The position numbers and the translations under genes were made by a program. A stretch of DNA of 64,000 nt, from NCBI RefSeq assembly GCF_024199945.1, contig NZ_JANADP010000001.1, positions 1,116,001 through 1,180,000 on the forward strand. Direction: 5' to 3'. Under the pieces are notes generated by a model, which was given only the letters and a program-made list of their open reading frames with translations, was not told the DNA's origin and ran no database searches. Positions 17,742 through 27,175 of this stretch are shown here, piece by piece. Each line of letters begins with the position of its first letter. The stretch's first letter is position 1. This DNA comes from Bradyrhizobium sp. CCGUVB4N (GTDB taxonomy: Bacteria; Pseudomonadota; Alphaproteobacteria; Rhizobiales; Xanthobacteraceae).

Positions 17742-18584
17742 ATGAGCCGTTGGATAAGTGCGATCGTCGCTGCTGTCATTGGTGCGGCTTCGCTGCTGGG
17801 GCCGGTTTCGGTGCCGGCTCGAGCCGAGAACCCCTCCCTGGTGCTCGACCGCATCAAGGCGAGTGGGAAGCTCAAATTCCCCGTGATGGTCGCGGAGGAG
17901 CCCGGCTACATCAAGGATCCGCGCACCGGCGAATGGTCGGGATTCTTCGTCGACTGGGGCAAAGATATCGCCAGTCTGCTTGGCGTTCAGATCGAATATT
18001 ACGAGACGACCTGGGGCAACCTCGCTGCCGATTTCCAGGCCGGCAAGGTGGATCTTGCGGTGGCTCTCAACCCCAATCCTCGCCGCGGCCTCGTCATCGA
18101 CTATGTGCCAGGCGCCATCGTCGAGGGCATCTGGGCTCTCGTCGCGCGTCCTGGCTTTACGCCCAAGACCTGGCGCGAGATGGACAAGAAGGAAGTGCGC
18201 GTCGCCGTGCAGAAAGGCGGCACGATGCAGGTGATCGCGGAATCCGTGATCCCCAACTCCACCATCGTCGTAGTGCCCACGCGCGACCAGGCGGTGCTGG
18301 AATTGCAGTCAGGCAAGGTCGACGCGATGATCGTCGCCGACCAGGACGCCGCGCTCCTCGACTCGAAGGGGGTCGGCAAGGCCGTGGTGCCCATGCCGGT
18401 GCTGCGTAACCCCGCAACGATCGGCATCCGCCGCGAAGCCGGAAATGAGGGGTTCTCCAACTTCTTGGCCAACTGGATGTCGCAGCAGAATTCACTTGGT
18501 CTCGCCTGCTCGCGCATCACTCACTACATGCTCGAGCGCGGCATCGACATGAAGGTGGTTCCCCAGTCCGGCAAGTATTGCTGA
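17742..18584 (+). CDS. Periplasmic amino-acid-binding protein of the hydroxyproline importer
   Basis: 280 residues with a Sec signal peptide (hydrophobic stretch about 6-25, cleavage near PARAEN). The family-3 solute-binding fold is seen in VDWGKDIASLLGVQIEYYETTWGN and FQAGKVDLAVALNPNPRR. AGGAGG precedes ATG 17742. The protein delivers substrate to the permease and ATPase encoded at 19572 and 20225; the epimerase gene lies between them in the same operon, which points to hydroxyproline or a close analogue as ligand. Copy 3 of the operator is directly upstream. Confidence 0.88.
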   Translation: MSRWISAIVAAVIGAASLLGPVSVPARAENPSLVLDRIKASGKLKFPVMVAEEPGYIKDPRTGEWSGFFVDWGKDIASLLGVQIEYYETTWGNLAADFQAGKVDLAVALNPNPRRGLVIDYVPGAIVEGIWALVARPGFTPKTWREMDKKEVRVAVQKGGTMQVIAESVIPNSTIVVVPTRDQAVLELQSGKVDAMIVADQDAALLDSKGVGKAVVPMPVLRNPATIGIRREAGNEGFSNFLANWMSQQNSLGLACSRITHYMLERGIDMKVVPQSGKYC

Positions 18585-18588
18585 CGCC

Positions 18589-19560
18589 ATGCGTACGAGC
18601 CGTCTCTTCACGGTTATCGACAGCCACACCGCAGGGCATCCCACCCGAACGGTCATGTCGGGGATCCCTCCGCTGCGCGGGCAGAGCGTGCGCGAGCAGC
18701 GGGATGATTTTCGCAACAACCATGACGGCTTGAGAACGCTACTGCTGCATGAACCGCGCGGGCATGCCGCCATGGCGGCGGCCGTGCCCGTGCCCTCGCG
18801 CGAGGCGGACCAGGGGCTGTTCTTCATCTTCTCCTATGTCTACGCTGACATGTGCGGCCATGCCACGATCGGTTACATCGCCAGTCTCGCTGCTATGGGA
18901 GCCCTTCCGCAGGGCTTTGAGCAAAATGGTATGTCCATCGAGACCCCGGCGGGCATCGTCCATGTGACAGGCACGTTCGAAGCCGGGCGGCTAACGTCTG
19001 TCCTGTTACGCAACGTGCCCTCCTTCGTTCTCGCCTCCGGCATCGTCTCGGAGGTCGAAGGTCTCGGCACAGTGACCTGCGACATTGCTTATAGCGGGAT
19101 CACATATGCGCTAGTCGACGCTGACCAAGTCGATCTTCCCTTCGACATCGACCATGCCAGCCGCTGGTGCCGCGCAGGCATGACGATCAAGCAGGCGCTA
19201 AACGCCCGCAGCGGAGCGCCGCAGGTCGGCAGCGTGCTGTTCTATCGCTCCATCGAGGGCGGCGCCCGACATCTGGTCATTTTGGCCAGCAACAAGTTCG
19301 ACCGTTCGCCCTGTGGCACCGGTACCTCCGCCCGGTTAGCCCAACTCCACGCCCGCGGGCAGTTGGCGGTAGGCGCCGCATACCGGGCCGAGAACATTCT
19401 GGGCGTGCCCTTCGAAGCCAAAGTCGCGGGCCTGGCTAAGGCCAATGACGGCAAGCCCGCTGTTATTCCGGAGGTGCGCGGCATGGCTCATGTCACCGCA
19501 TTTTCCACTCTCGTTCTGGAAACAGACGATCCGCTGCCTTCCGGCTTCCTTCCGAACTGA
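18589..19560 (+). CDS. 4-hydroxyproline 2-epimerase (proline racemase family)
   Basis: 323 residues, starting 4 bp after the binding-protein gene. Both active-site cysteines are present: Cys89 in DMCGHATIG and Cys242 in DRSPCGTGTS. Trans-3-hydroxyproline dehydratases of this family carry Thr at the second site, so an epimerase or racemase is expected. The reaction converts trans-4-hydroxy-L-proline to cis-4-hydroxy-D-proline, the substrate of the oxidase at 16412. Proline racemase activity cannot be excluded from sequence alone, but the cassette favours hydroxyproline. Confidence 0.88.
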   Translation: MRTSRLFTVIDSHTAGHPTRTVMSGIPPLRGQSVREQRDDFRNNHDGLRTLLLHEPRGHAAMAAAVPVPSREADQGLFFIFSYVYADMCGHATIGYIASLAAMGALPQGFEQNGMSIETPAGIVHVTGTFEAGRLTSVLLRNVPSFVLASGIVSEVEGLGTVTCDIAYSGITYALVDADQVDLPFDIDHASRWCRAGMTIKQALNARSGAPQVGSVLFYRSIEGGARHLVILASNKFDRSPCGTGTSARLAQLHARGQLAVGAAYRAENILGVPFEAKVAGLAKANDGKPAVIPEVRGMAHVTAFSTLVLETDDPLPSGFLPN

Positions 19561-19571
19561 CGGAGAGCGCC

Positions 19572-20225
19572 ATGAAATTCGATCCGTCCATCGTCTTTGC
19601 GAACTGGGACATCCTTGCCTACGGCCTGCTCGTCACTCTGAAATACACGATCTACACCTGCGCCATCGGACTCGCGATTGGCCTCCTCGTGGCGCTGCTT
19701 CAGCTCTCTCCATGGCCACTGGTGCGATGGACCGGCCGAGTCTGGGTCGAGTTCTTCCGCAACATCCCGCTGCTGGTGTTGCTGATGTGGACCTATTACG
19801 CGCTGCCAATCTTCCTTCAGATCCAGATCGGTAAGGAAACGGCCGGTGTTCTGGGTCTCGGGTTCTACGCCAGCGGCTTCTATGCCGAGATTCTGCGCGC
19901 CGGCGTCCAATCGATCGACCGTGGCCAGACCGACGCTGCCATCGCGTTGGGCATGGGGTACGTGCAGCGCATGAAGCGCATCATCCTGCCGCAGGCACTC
20001 CGCCGCATGGTGCCGCCGCTGATGGGCCAGACCATCATGCAGCTCAAGAACACGACGCTTCTTTCGGTGCTGACCATCCCCGATCTGCTCTATCAGGCGG
20101 GCTACATCGCCAGTTTCACCTACCGGCCGATGGAGGTCTACACCGTCATCGGTGCCGTCTTCATCCTCTTGCTGTTCCCCCTCAGCGCTCTTTCTCGCCG
20201 ATTCGAACGCAAGGAGGCCGCGTAA
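19572..20225 (+). CDS. Polar amino acid ABC transporter permease
   Basis: 217 residues with about five membrane helices. The HisM/GlnP-type coupling loop EILRAGVQSIDRGQTDAAIALGM is clear, and RIILPQALRRMVPPL follows. Only one permease gene is present, so it probably acts as a homodimer. The stop overlaps the ATPase start by one base, showing translational coupling. Confidence 0.88.
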   Translation: MKFDPSIVFANWDILAYGLLVTLKYTIYTCAIGLAIGLLVALLQLSPWPLVRWTGRVWVEFFRNIPLLVLLMWTYYALPIFLQIQIGKETAGVLGLGFYASGFYAEILRAGVQSIDRGQTDAAIALGMGYVQRMKRIILPQALRRMVPPLMGQTIMQLKNTTLLSVLTIPDLLYQAGYIASFTYRPMEVYTVIGAVFILLLFPLSALSRRFERKEAA

Positions 20226-21070
20226 TGACGGTAACATCCACCGAAGTCGTACTGAGCGTACGCGGCATCGAGAAGTCCTACGGGAAGAATCATGTACTTC
20301 GTGGCGTCGATCTCGACGTGCATCGCGGAGAGGTGGTCTGCCTGATCGGTGCGAGCGGCTCGGGCAAGACCTCGCTGCTGCGCTGCATGAACCTTTTGAT
20401 GGAGCCGGACCAGGGCGAGATCCTCATCGAGGGGGCGCCTCTGTTCCGCAGCACCGGTGATGAGCGGCTGAAGCTCTCCGGCAGACAGGTCAGTGCCGTG
20501 CGCACCAAGACCGGCATGGTGTTCCAGAGCTTCAACCTGTTCCCCCACCGCACCGCTCTGGAGAATATTATCGAAGCTCCGTTGGTGGTGAAGAAAGTGC
20601 CGCGCGCCGAAGCCGAGGCTCGAGCACGCGAGCTCCTCGCGCGCATGGGTCTTCCGGACGCCGGGCACAAATACCCTTCGCAATTGTCGGGCGGCCAGCA
20701 GCAGCGCATCGCGATAGCCAGGGCGCTCGCCATGCAGCCCACCATCATGCTTTTCGACGAGCCGACCTCGGCGCTGGATCCGGAACTGGTGGGCGAAGTG
20801 CTCGCCGCTATCCGCCAGCTCGCTGCCGAAGGAATGACCATGGTCATCGTCACCCACGAGATCGGCTTCGCCTATGAGCTGGCCGATCGGGTGGTTTTCA
20901 TGGACCAAGGAGTCGTCGCAGCTAGCGGAGCTCCACGCGAACTCCTGCTGTCGAGCGAAAATCCGAGGCTCGCGGCCTTCGTCGGACGGTTTACCGAACA
21001 GGCCCGTCTTCTCGGCCCCCTCACTTCGCCGGCGGCTGCACCTTCAACCGCATCTTCCAACAAAGGATAG
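20225..21070 (+). CDS. Amino acid ABC transporter ATP-binding protein
   Basis: 281 residues. Walker A GASGSGKTSLLR, Q-loop in VFQSFNLFPHRT, signature LSGGQQQR, Walker B IMLFDEPTSALD and switch His in VIVTHEIGFA are all intact. It belongs to the GlnQ/HisP type and powers uptake with the preceding permease and the binding protein at 17742. The C-terminal tail after RFTEQARLL is low-complexity (Ala, Ser, Thr). Confidence 0.9.
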   Translation: MTVTSTEVVLSVRGIEKSYGKNHVLRGVDLDVHRGEVVCLIGASGSGKTSLLRCMNLLMEPDQGEILIEGAPLFRSTGDERLKLSGRQVSAVRTKTGMVFQSFNLFPHRTALENIIEAPLVVKKVPRAEAEARARELLARMGLPDAGHKYPSQLSGGQQQRIAIARALAMQPTIMLFDEPTSALDPELVGEVLAAIRQLAAEGMTMVIVTHEIGFAYELADRVVFMDQGVVAASGAPRELLLSSENPRLAAFVGRFTEQARLLGPLTSPAAAPSTASSNKG

Positions 21071-21076
21071 TAGATC

Positions 21077-21976
21077 ATGACCAATGTGAACTGGGGCGGC
21101 ATCTTCCCCGTGCTCGTCACTCCCTTCGGCGCCGACGGCTCCATCAACGAGGCCCGATACAAGGCACTCATCGACGACGCGATCGCCAACGGCGCGCAGG
21201 GCGTCGTAGCGGCCGGCAGCACCGGAGAATTCTATGCGCTTACCAAGACCGAGCGCGCGCGCCTCTACAAGTTGACCGTCGACCACGTGGGCGGCCGCGT
21301 TCCCGTCCTGGCGGGGGTCGCCGACTTGCGTGTCGAGGATGTGCTGGAAGCGTGCCAGTCGGCCGTGGCGGCGGGCTGCGCGGGCGGCATGATCCTGCCG
21401 CCGATCTACGCCATGCCGAGCCCGCGCGAGATCGTGGCCTTCTTCGAGCACATCTCTCGGAACACGTCGCTGCCCCTGATGCTCTACAACAGCCCGCGTC
21501 GCGCCGGCATCGACATAACTCCGGCCCTCGTGGAGCAGCTCTCGGCGCTGCCGACCGTCGTCGCTATCAAGGATAGCTCCGGCGTGATCACTCAGGTGAC
21601 AGAGCTCGTGCAGCGCGTGGGGAGCAGACTTCGTGTCTTCGTCGGTTACGAGACAATGATCGTGCCGGCTCGCGCCGTTGGTGCTCACGGAGTGGTCGCT
21701 ATGGCGCATCAAATCGCCGGGCCTTTGATCCGCGACTACTGGGACAAGGCCCTGAGTGGCGACAAGGCATTGGATGAGCTCGGCCGCGACGTCTTCGCCT
21801 TCTATCGTTGCTTCCAGTCCGGATCCTATTACGCGGCCATCAAGGAGACCATGAGCCAGCTTGGTCGGGGCGCGGGTGGCCCGCGCCTGCCGCTGCTGCC
21901 GCTGGCCGACGAACAGAAGGCGGCCATTGCGAAGATCATCGCCGAAGCCGGTCTTGCTCGCTGGGGGAAGGCTTAA
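21077..21976 (+). CDS. 1-pyrroline-4-hydroxy-2-carboxylate deaminase-like (DHDPS/NAL family)
   Basis: 299 residues, 6 bp after the ATPase. The TIM-barrel DapA/NanA family is evident from the GSTGEFYALT loop, Tyr137 in MLYNSP and Schiff-base Lys165 in VVAIKDSSG. Within hydroxyproline cassettes this family member converts 1-pyrroline-4-hydroxy-2-carboxylate to 2-oxoglutarate semialdehyde with release of ammonia. The following aldehyde dehydrogenase would take that product. Out of context it would be called dihydrodipicolinate synthase, which the neighbours make unlikely. Confidence 0.85.
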   Translation: MTNVNWGGIFPVLVTPFGADGSINEARYKALIDDAIANGAQGVVAAGSTGEFYALTKTERARLYKLTVDHVGGRVPVLAGVADLRVEDVLEACQSAVAAGCAGGMILPPIYAMPSPREIVAFFEHISRNTSLPLMLYNSPRRAGIDITPALVEQLSALPTVVAIKDSSGVITQVTELVQRVGSRLRVFVGYETMIVPARAVGAHGVVAMAHQIAGPLIRDYWDKALSGDKALDELGRDVFAFYRCFQSGSYYAAIKETMSQLGRGAGGPRLPLLPLADEQKAAIAKIIAEAGLARWGKA

Positions 21977-22136
21977 GGGGAGGCAATCAGTAATCCGCAT
22001 CAAAATTGGTGGCGGCCCCTACCAACTGCGCGAGCAACAACGGTTCGCATCGAGCCGCATCGACACAGGAACTCGATCCAATCGGGCTCCCATCCACTCG
22101 CGTCTGAGAGCATCATATCCGTCTAAGGAATAGAAT

Positions 22137-23570
22137 ATGTACACGAAACTGGCACTCCTCATTGATGGCGAATGGATCGAGGAAACCAATGCTGGAAGCG
22201 AAACCGTTCTCAATCCGGCCACGGAGCAGCCTCTCGGCAAGCTGCCGCACGCCGGAACGGCAGAACTCGACCGCGCACTTGCAGCGGCAAGCCGGGCCTT
22301 CGAGAGCTGGAAGCGCACCTCGCCTTATGAGCGTGGGCAGATTTTGCGCCGCGCGGCTGGCCTGATGCGCGAGCGTCTGGACCACATCGCGACGGTACTG
22401 ACCCTGGAGGAAGGTAAGACCCTCGCGGAAGCAAAGGGTGAGATCGCCGCCGCGGCGGAGTTCTTCGACTGGTTCGCGGAAGAGGGGCGGCGCAGCTATG
22501 GGCGTGTCATCCCGGCGCGCCTGCCCGATATGCGCCAGACGGTCACGCAGGAGCCGGTAGGGCCCGTGGCTTGCTTCACGCCCTGGAATTTCCCGGCAGT
22601 CACACCTGCGCGCAAGATCGCCCCCGCTCTTGCCGTCGGATGTACTTGCATCATTAAGCCGGCTGAGGAAACGCCGGGTACGACGCTGGAAATAGCGCGG
22701 GCGCTCACCGACGCAGGGCTACCCAAAGGCGTGCTGAACGTCGTCTTCGGCGTACCAGCGAAAGTCTCCGAATATTTGCTGCGCTCCCCCATCATCCGCA
22801 AAATCTCGTTCACGGGATCAACACCAGTGGGACGACACCTCGCTCGGCTCGCTGGAGAGACCCTGACCCTCGCCACCATGGAGCTGGGCGGCCATGCACC
22901 GGTGATCGTCGCAAAAGACGCCGACGTGCAGCGCGCCGCGGAGCTCTCCATGGCCATCAAGCTGCGCAACACTGGCCAGGTCTGCACTTCGCCGACACGC
23001 TTTTTCGTGGAGCAGCCGGTTTACGAAGAGTACCTCGAACACGCGCGTGCCTACGTCGAGAAGCAGGTGGTGGGCGACGGCCTGCAAGCGGGCACCACAG
23101 TGGGTCCCGTCGCCAACACACGCCGCGTCGCAGCGATGGACGACCTGATCTCCGACGCCTTGTCCCATTCGGCGCGCCTTGTGGTCGGAGGTGAACGACT
23201 GAAAGGGACAGGTCTGATGTATCGGCCCACGATCCTGGCGGATATGCCCGACCGTGCGAGGGCTATGAGAGAGGAGCCGTTCGGCCCCCTTGCGCTGGTA
23301 CAACCTGTTGATGACCTAGAACAGGCCATCGCCCGGGCGAATGCATTGCCTTACGGTCTGGCCGGATATGCCTTCACCCGCTCTGCCGCAACGGCCAACC
23401 GGATCGCGGAGGAGATGGAGGTCGGCGTCATCGGCATCAATCAGATGGTGGTGACGATACCCGAAACGCCGTTCGGTGGAATCGGCGACAGTGGCTGGGG
23501 CCGCGAAGGCGGCATCGAGGGTCTGGAGTCCTACACTGTCAGAAAGTATGTCGGCCATCTTCATGTCTAG
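22137..23570 (+). CDS. 2-oxoglutarate semialdehyde dehydrogenase-like (ALDH superfamily)
   Basis: 477 residues. The active-site Cys is in NTGQVCTSP and the general-base Glu in MELGGHAP; FTGSTPVG is the NAD(P) loop. It is closest in style to succinate/2-oxoglutarate semialdehyde dehydrogenases. In this cassette it would form 2-oxoglutarate, completing hydroxyproline degradation. A 160-bp gap separates it from the deaminase gene, with nothing recognisable in it, so a separate promoter is possible. Confidence 0.87.
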   Translation: MYTKLALLIDGEWIEETNAGSETVLNPATEQPLGKLPHAGTAELDRALAAASRAFESWKRTSPYERGQILRRAAGLMRERLDHIATVLTLEEGKTLAEAKGEIAAAAEFFDWFAEEGRRSYGRVIPARLPDMRQTVTQEPVGPVACFTPWNFPAVTPARKIAPALAVGCTCIIKPAEETPGTTLEIARALTDAGLPKGVLNVVFGVPAKVSEYLLRSPIIRKISFTGSTPVGRHLARLAGETLTLATMELGGHAPVIVAKDADVQRAAELSMAIKLRNTGQVCTSPTRFFVEQPVYEEYLEHARAYVEKQVVGDGLQAGTTVGPVANTRRVAAMDDLISDALSHSARLVVGGERLKGTGLMYRPTILADMPDRARAMREEPFGPLALVQPVDDLEQAIARANALPYGLAGYAFTRSAATANRIAEEMEVGVIGINQMVVTIPETPFGGIGDSGWGREGGIEGLESYTVRKYVGHLHV

Positions 23571-23606
23571 CAGGCGATGAGCCCGAAAGGAAAAGGAGCG
23601 CGGGAC

Positions 23607-24995
23607 ATGAGCCTGGATGGACCAATTTCGGGCTGGAGACCTCGGCAACTCGCGCCCGAGGGGCCGCGCTACCTCGCCTTGGTCAACGCTCTAGAGCAGG
23701 ACATTGCCGATGGCCGGCTATCGGACGGCGATCGCCTGCCGCCTCACCGCGACCTGGCACGGGAGCTTAGTCTGTCCGTCGGGACCGTGAGCAAAGCCTA
23801 TCAGGAGGCCGAACAGCGCGGTATTGTCAGCGGCCATGTCGGGCAGGGCACCTTCGTCCGGCGCCGTTCCGCCGCCCGAGCCGAGCCGACGGCAAGACGT
23901 GAGCCGGTCAATTTGGCGTTGAACGTACCCGTCGAGGCAGGCGAAACGCAAATCCTGTCCGCGATGTTCAGCGAGGTGGTGCGCGAGCCTGATCTTAAGC
24001 CGTTGCTGCGCTACCACCCCCATGGCGGCATCTGGAAGCACCGCGAAATCATCGCTGCTTCGCTGTCCGACGACAGCTTCACCGTCGAACCGGCAAGGCT
24101 GTTCCTTTGCAACGGTGCCCAGCACGCCTTAGACATCGCCCTGCGCCTGGTGGCAAAGCCCGGCGACAGCATCTTAGTCGATACCTTTACCTATTCCGGC
24201 TTCAAAGCCATCGCCGCTGCCAGCCATCTAAACTTGGTGCCCGTGGAGATGGACGACGAGGGAATAAATCCGGAAGCGCTAAGACAGGCGTGTCGTGCGT
24301 CCGGGGCGCGGGTGCTCTATTGTATGCCGACCTTGCAGAGCCCAACGGCCCGTACCATGAGCCTTCCCCGCCGGCGGCGCATAGCTGAACTCGCCGAGGA
24401 ACTCGATCTCGCAGTCGTAGAGGATGACGTTTACAGCTTCTTCTTCTCCGAGCGTCCGGCGCCAATCGCCTCGTTGGCGCCAAGCCGCACCTTCTACACC
24501 ACGTCCTACTCCAAATGCCTTGCGCCAGCCTTCCGACTCGGCACGTTGTCGGTACCGACAGACTACATTGCTCAAACCGAGCTCCTCCTGCATGCCTCCG
24601 CCTGGTTTGTGGCTCCGATGCTAAGCGAGGTAGTCGTGCGATTAATCGAGAGCGGCAAACTGGAAGACCTTCTGCGTGAGCGACGCCTGCAGGCGCTTGA
24701 GCGTTACAGGGTGTTCCAGGACGTCTTTCCCAAGGCCGCCAAGCTTCAGTCCCCGGCCTTCTACGGTTGGTTGCCATTGCCGAAAGGGTGGTCTGCAGAT
24801 CAATTTGCGGCCGCCGCCCGAGGTCGTGGCATACTCGTGACCCCACGCATAGCATCGGCGGTAGGCGAAGGGGATCCAGGCGCAACCCGCATCTGCCTTG
24901 GCGCGCCTCAAGATATCGTCACACTTTCTGATGTGCTTCAGACTCTGCGCGATATCCTGGCTCGCCATCCAATAAACGTGGTTTCTGTGGCCTAG
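23607..24995 (+). CDS. MocR family regulator (GntR helix-turn-helix fused to aminotransferase-like domain)
   Basis: 462 residues from ATG 23607, ten bases after AGGAG; an ATG at 23577 has no such site. The N-terminal winged helix (RLPPHRDLARELSLSVGTVSKAYQEAEQRG, about 40-75) is joined to a fold-type I PLP domain whose lysine is in TSYSKCLAPAFRLG. MocR proteins sense amino-acid-related ligands and often activate their own cassette. The three copies of ATTG-3-TATGTCAAT upstream of the oxidase and importer genes are candidate sites. A second, decayed tail of this gene lies at 36680-36868. Confidence 0.88.
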   Translation: MSLDGPISGWRPRQLAPEGPRYLALVNALEQDIADGRLSDGDRLPPHRDLARELSLSVGTVSKAYQEAEQRGIVSGHVGQGTFVRRRSAARAEPTARREPVNLALNVPVEAGETQILSAMFSEVVREPDLKPLLRYHPHGGIWKHREIIAASLSDDSFTVEPARLFLCNGAQHALDIALRLVAKPGDSILVDTFTYSGFKAIAAASHLNLVPVEMDDEGINPEALRQACRASGARVLYCMPTLQSPTARTMSLPRRRRIAELAEELDLAVVEDDVYSFFFSERPAPIASLAPSRTFYTTSYSKCLAPAFRLGTLSVPTDYIAQTELLLHASAWFVAPMLSEVVVRLIESGKLEDLLRERRLQALERYRVFQDVFPKAAKLQSPAFYGWLPLPKGWSADQFAAAARGRGILVTPRIASAVGEGDPGATRICLGAPQDIVTLSDVLQTLRDILARHPINVVSVA

Positions 24996-25154
24996 CCATC
25001 GCTCGCTCAGCTTTCGGTCCATTCCGGCCCGGTCACCGCAATGTGGTCAAACGGAGCGAATACGAGCCAGCTTCGTTGGAAAGGGCAACGATCGACGATG
25101 GCACGAAAGCCGTTCTCGACCCCATGATGGCAAGCCTCTTGAGGAAATCCATAG

Positions 25155-25541
25155 ATGCCGAGTACACGGATCACGACGGGCAGGTGGGCTCGTGGCAGCG
25201 AGCAAAAGGTTATCGAAACGGTCCAATCGGCGCTGCTCTCCGCGCTGAAGATACCTGACTACGATCGCGATGTAGTCCTCGACATCTACGATGCGAACGT
25301 CCGGATCATTCCCACCGGCCGATCGGACCACTACACGCGTGTCGAAGTCGTGATGTTCTCGGGCCGATCGCTTGAAGCAAAGCATGCACTCTACAAGGCT
25401 CTAGTCACAAACCTATCCGCGCTCGGGGTGCCAGCGACAGAGATCAAGATCATCTTGCTTGAAGTGCCAGCGGAGAATTGGGGACTCAGAGGTGGCTACC
25501 CTGCATCGGAAATTGATCTGGGCTTCAAAGTTGACGTCTAG
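25155..25541 (+). CDS. Tautomerase family protein
   Basis: 128 residues from ATG 25155. Removal of Met leaves Pro1, the catalytic base of the tautomerase superfamily (MPSTRITTG). The repeat-like fold is seen in YTRVEVVMFSGRSLEAKHALYKAL, and the length near 130 fits the longer group with two beta-alpha-beta units in one chain. The substrate is unknown. It stands alone behind the MocR gene and ahead of a recombinase remnant. Confidence 0.8.
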   Translation: MPSTRITTGRWARGSEQKVIETVQSALLSALKIPDYDRDVVLDIYDANVRIIPTGRSDHYTRVEVVMFSGRSLEAKHALYKALVTNLSALGVPATEIKIILLEVPAENWGLRGGYPASEIDLGFKVDV

Positions 25542-25621
25542 TCGAACCGGCAACTCAGCGACTTGGGGACGTGAAGATAAGGGACGTCCAGGCGGCTAGC
25601 CTGGGAATCTGCTGTTCTACC

Positions 25622-25770
25622 AATCGCAACAATCGGGTGTTGCGTGTCTCCGCAACCAATGATTGTTGCGAAAGCTAGGCGCCCAAAGCCCCGGCTTCCC
25701 ACGGGCGCGGCGGTCTGCGTGCTGGCCCTCGCGTATCAACGTGGATGCGAAGAAGCTCCTTTCGCAAAGC
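25622..25770 (-). pseudogene. Decayed 3' end of a serine recombinase gene (copy A)
   Basis: The stretch carries a variant of a sequence also present at 37060-37140 and 53263-53345: ATCGGGTGTTGCG, TCCGCAACCA and AAAGCCCCGGC in the same order. In the 37-kb copy this sequence encodes a large serine recombinase C-terminus, so I read the present one as a heavily decayed relative. No open frame remains. Confidence 0.5.
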
Positions 25771-25814
25771 TTCGCTAGTCTAGCGGCTCGATTGCGCCGC
25801 TCTTTGAGAGTAGG

Positions 25815-27161
25815 TCAGATGCTCCTCAAAACGGCGCGCATTTCGGTCAACAAGCGATCGACGTCGCTCTCCGAAAAGACGAGAGGAGGGCGAATTTTTA
25901 AGCAGTTCGCATAATAGCCGGTCGCCGAGATCAGGACGCGACGTTTGCGCAGCCCATCGACCACGGCGAGCGCGGTCACCGAGTCGGGCTCCTTCGTGCC
26001 TCGATCCTTCACGAACTCCGCCGCGACATAAAGTCCAGCGCCGCGGACGTCCCCGATGCGCTCATCGTTGGCCGCGATCTCCCGGAGACCCTTCTGAATC
26101 ATGGCGCCGATGCGCGCGGCATTGTGCTGCAGATTATCCTCACGGATGACATCAAACGTTGCCCTTGCCGCCGCGATGGCCACGCTATTGCCGCCAAACG
26201 TATTGAAATAACGCATTTCGTTGCCGAAGCGCTCGATGACCTCTCCGTGGACCGCCACGGCCGCGACGGGGAAGCCATTGCCCATCGGCTTGCCCATGGT
26301 GACGATATCCGGCGTCTGGCCATGGCGCTGGAAGCCCCACAGCTTGTCGCCCGAGCGACCGAAGCCGGCCTGCACTTCGTCGGCGATGACGACGCCGCCG
26401 GCCTTGTGCACGAGCTCGGTGATCGGCCGCAGGATATTCGTGGGATTGGCGTAGATCCCGTCGGATGAGAAGAGCGAGTCCGCGATGAAGGCGGCGATCC
26501 CTTCACCCCGCCGTTCAAGCTCCGTGATCTCGTGTGCGACCTGGCGAACGAGAAGCTCGGCAACTTGGCCCGCGGGCAGGCGGTAGGAATCGGGCGCAGG
26601 GATCCTGCGGACCCAGGTCCCCAACGGGGAGTTCTTGCCAAGCGACGGGGACAGCCCTGCTGTTAGGAACGAATTCCCCGTGTAGGCCTCGGACGTGATG
26701 ATGATGCCCTTGCGGCCGGTCTGGTGCATGGCGATGCGCAACGCCAGATCGTTGGCCTCCGAGCCGGTGCAGGTGAACATGATGTGTTCGATCGGCGCGC
26801 CGAACGTCGGAATGATCTCGGCGGCAAATTCGAGGATACCGTCCTGCACGTAGCGCGTATGGGTACAGAGCGTCTGCATCTGACGATGGACCGCTTCGAC
26901 GACGCGCGGGTTGCAGTGGCCGACCGAGACGACGTTGTTGTAAGCGTCGAGGTATTCGTTGCCCTGCGCATCCCACATCTTCGTACCGAGGCCGCGGCTG
27001 ATCTGGACGGGCTCGGCGTACATCAGCCGGTAGGCCGGTCCCAGCAGCTCGCGGCGCTGGCGGATCTTGTCCTGAAGTGCGGCGTCAAGACCGTCCATGT
27101 TGTTGGGGTCGAAGCCGTTGACCATCCCGACATTGACCTTGGGCTTGGTGGGCGCATTCAT
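25815..27161 (-). CDS. Class III PLP enzyme, AGXT2L/phospho-lyase-like
   Basis: 448 residues. Class III aminotransferase marks are MFTCTGSEANDLALRIA, VVIADEVQAGFGRSG and the PLP lysine in IVTMGKPMGNG. The adjacent APH-fold kinase suggests comparison with the human pair AGPHD1 (hydroxylysine kinase) and AGXT2L2 (phosphohydroxylysine phospho-lyase), or with ethanolamine-phosphate phospho-lyase. In that reading it removes ammonia and phosphate from an O-phosphorylated amino alcohol. A plain omega-aminotransferase remains possible. It is last of a five-gene operon. Confidence 0.85.
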   Translation of the reverse strand: MNAPTKPKVNVGMVNGFDPNNMDGLDAALQDKIRQRRELLGPAYRLMYAEPVQISRGLGTKMWDAQGNEYLDAYNNVVSVGHCNPRVVEAVHRQMQTLCTHTRYVQDGILEFAAEIIPTFGAPIEHIMFTCTGSEANDLALRIAMHQTGRKGIIITSEAYTGNSFLTAGLSPSLGKNSPLGTWVRRIPAPDSYRLPAGQVAELLVRQVAHEITELERRGEGIAAFIADSLFSSDGIYANPTNILRPITELVHKAGGVVIADEVQAGFGRSGDKLWGFQRHGQTPDIVTMGKPMGNGFPVAAVAVHGEVIERFGNEMRYFNTFGGNSVAIAAARATFDVIREDNLQHNAARIGAMIQKGLREIAANDERIGDVRGAGLYVAAEFVKDRGTKEPDSVTALAVVDGLRKRRVLISATGYYANCLKIRPPLVFSESDVDRLLTEMRAVLRSI

Positions 27162-27175
27162 GATCGTGCTTCCTT

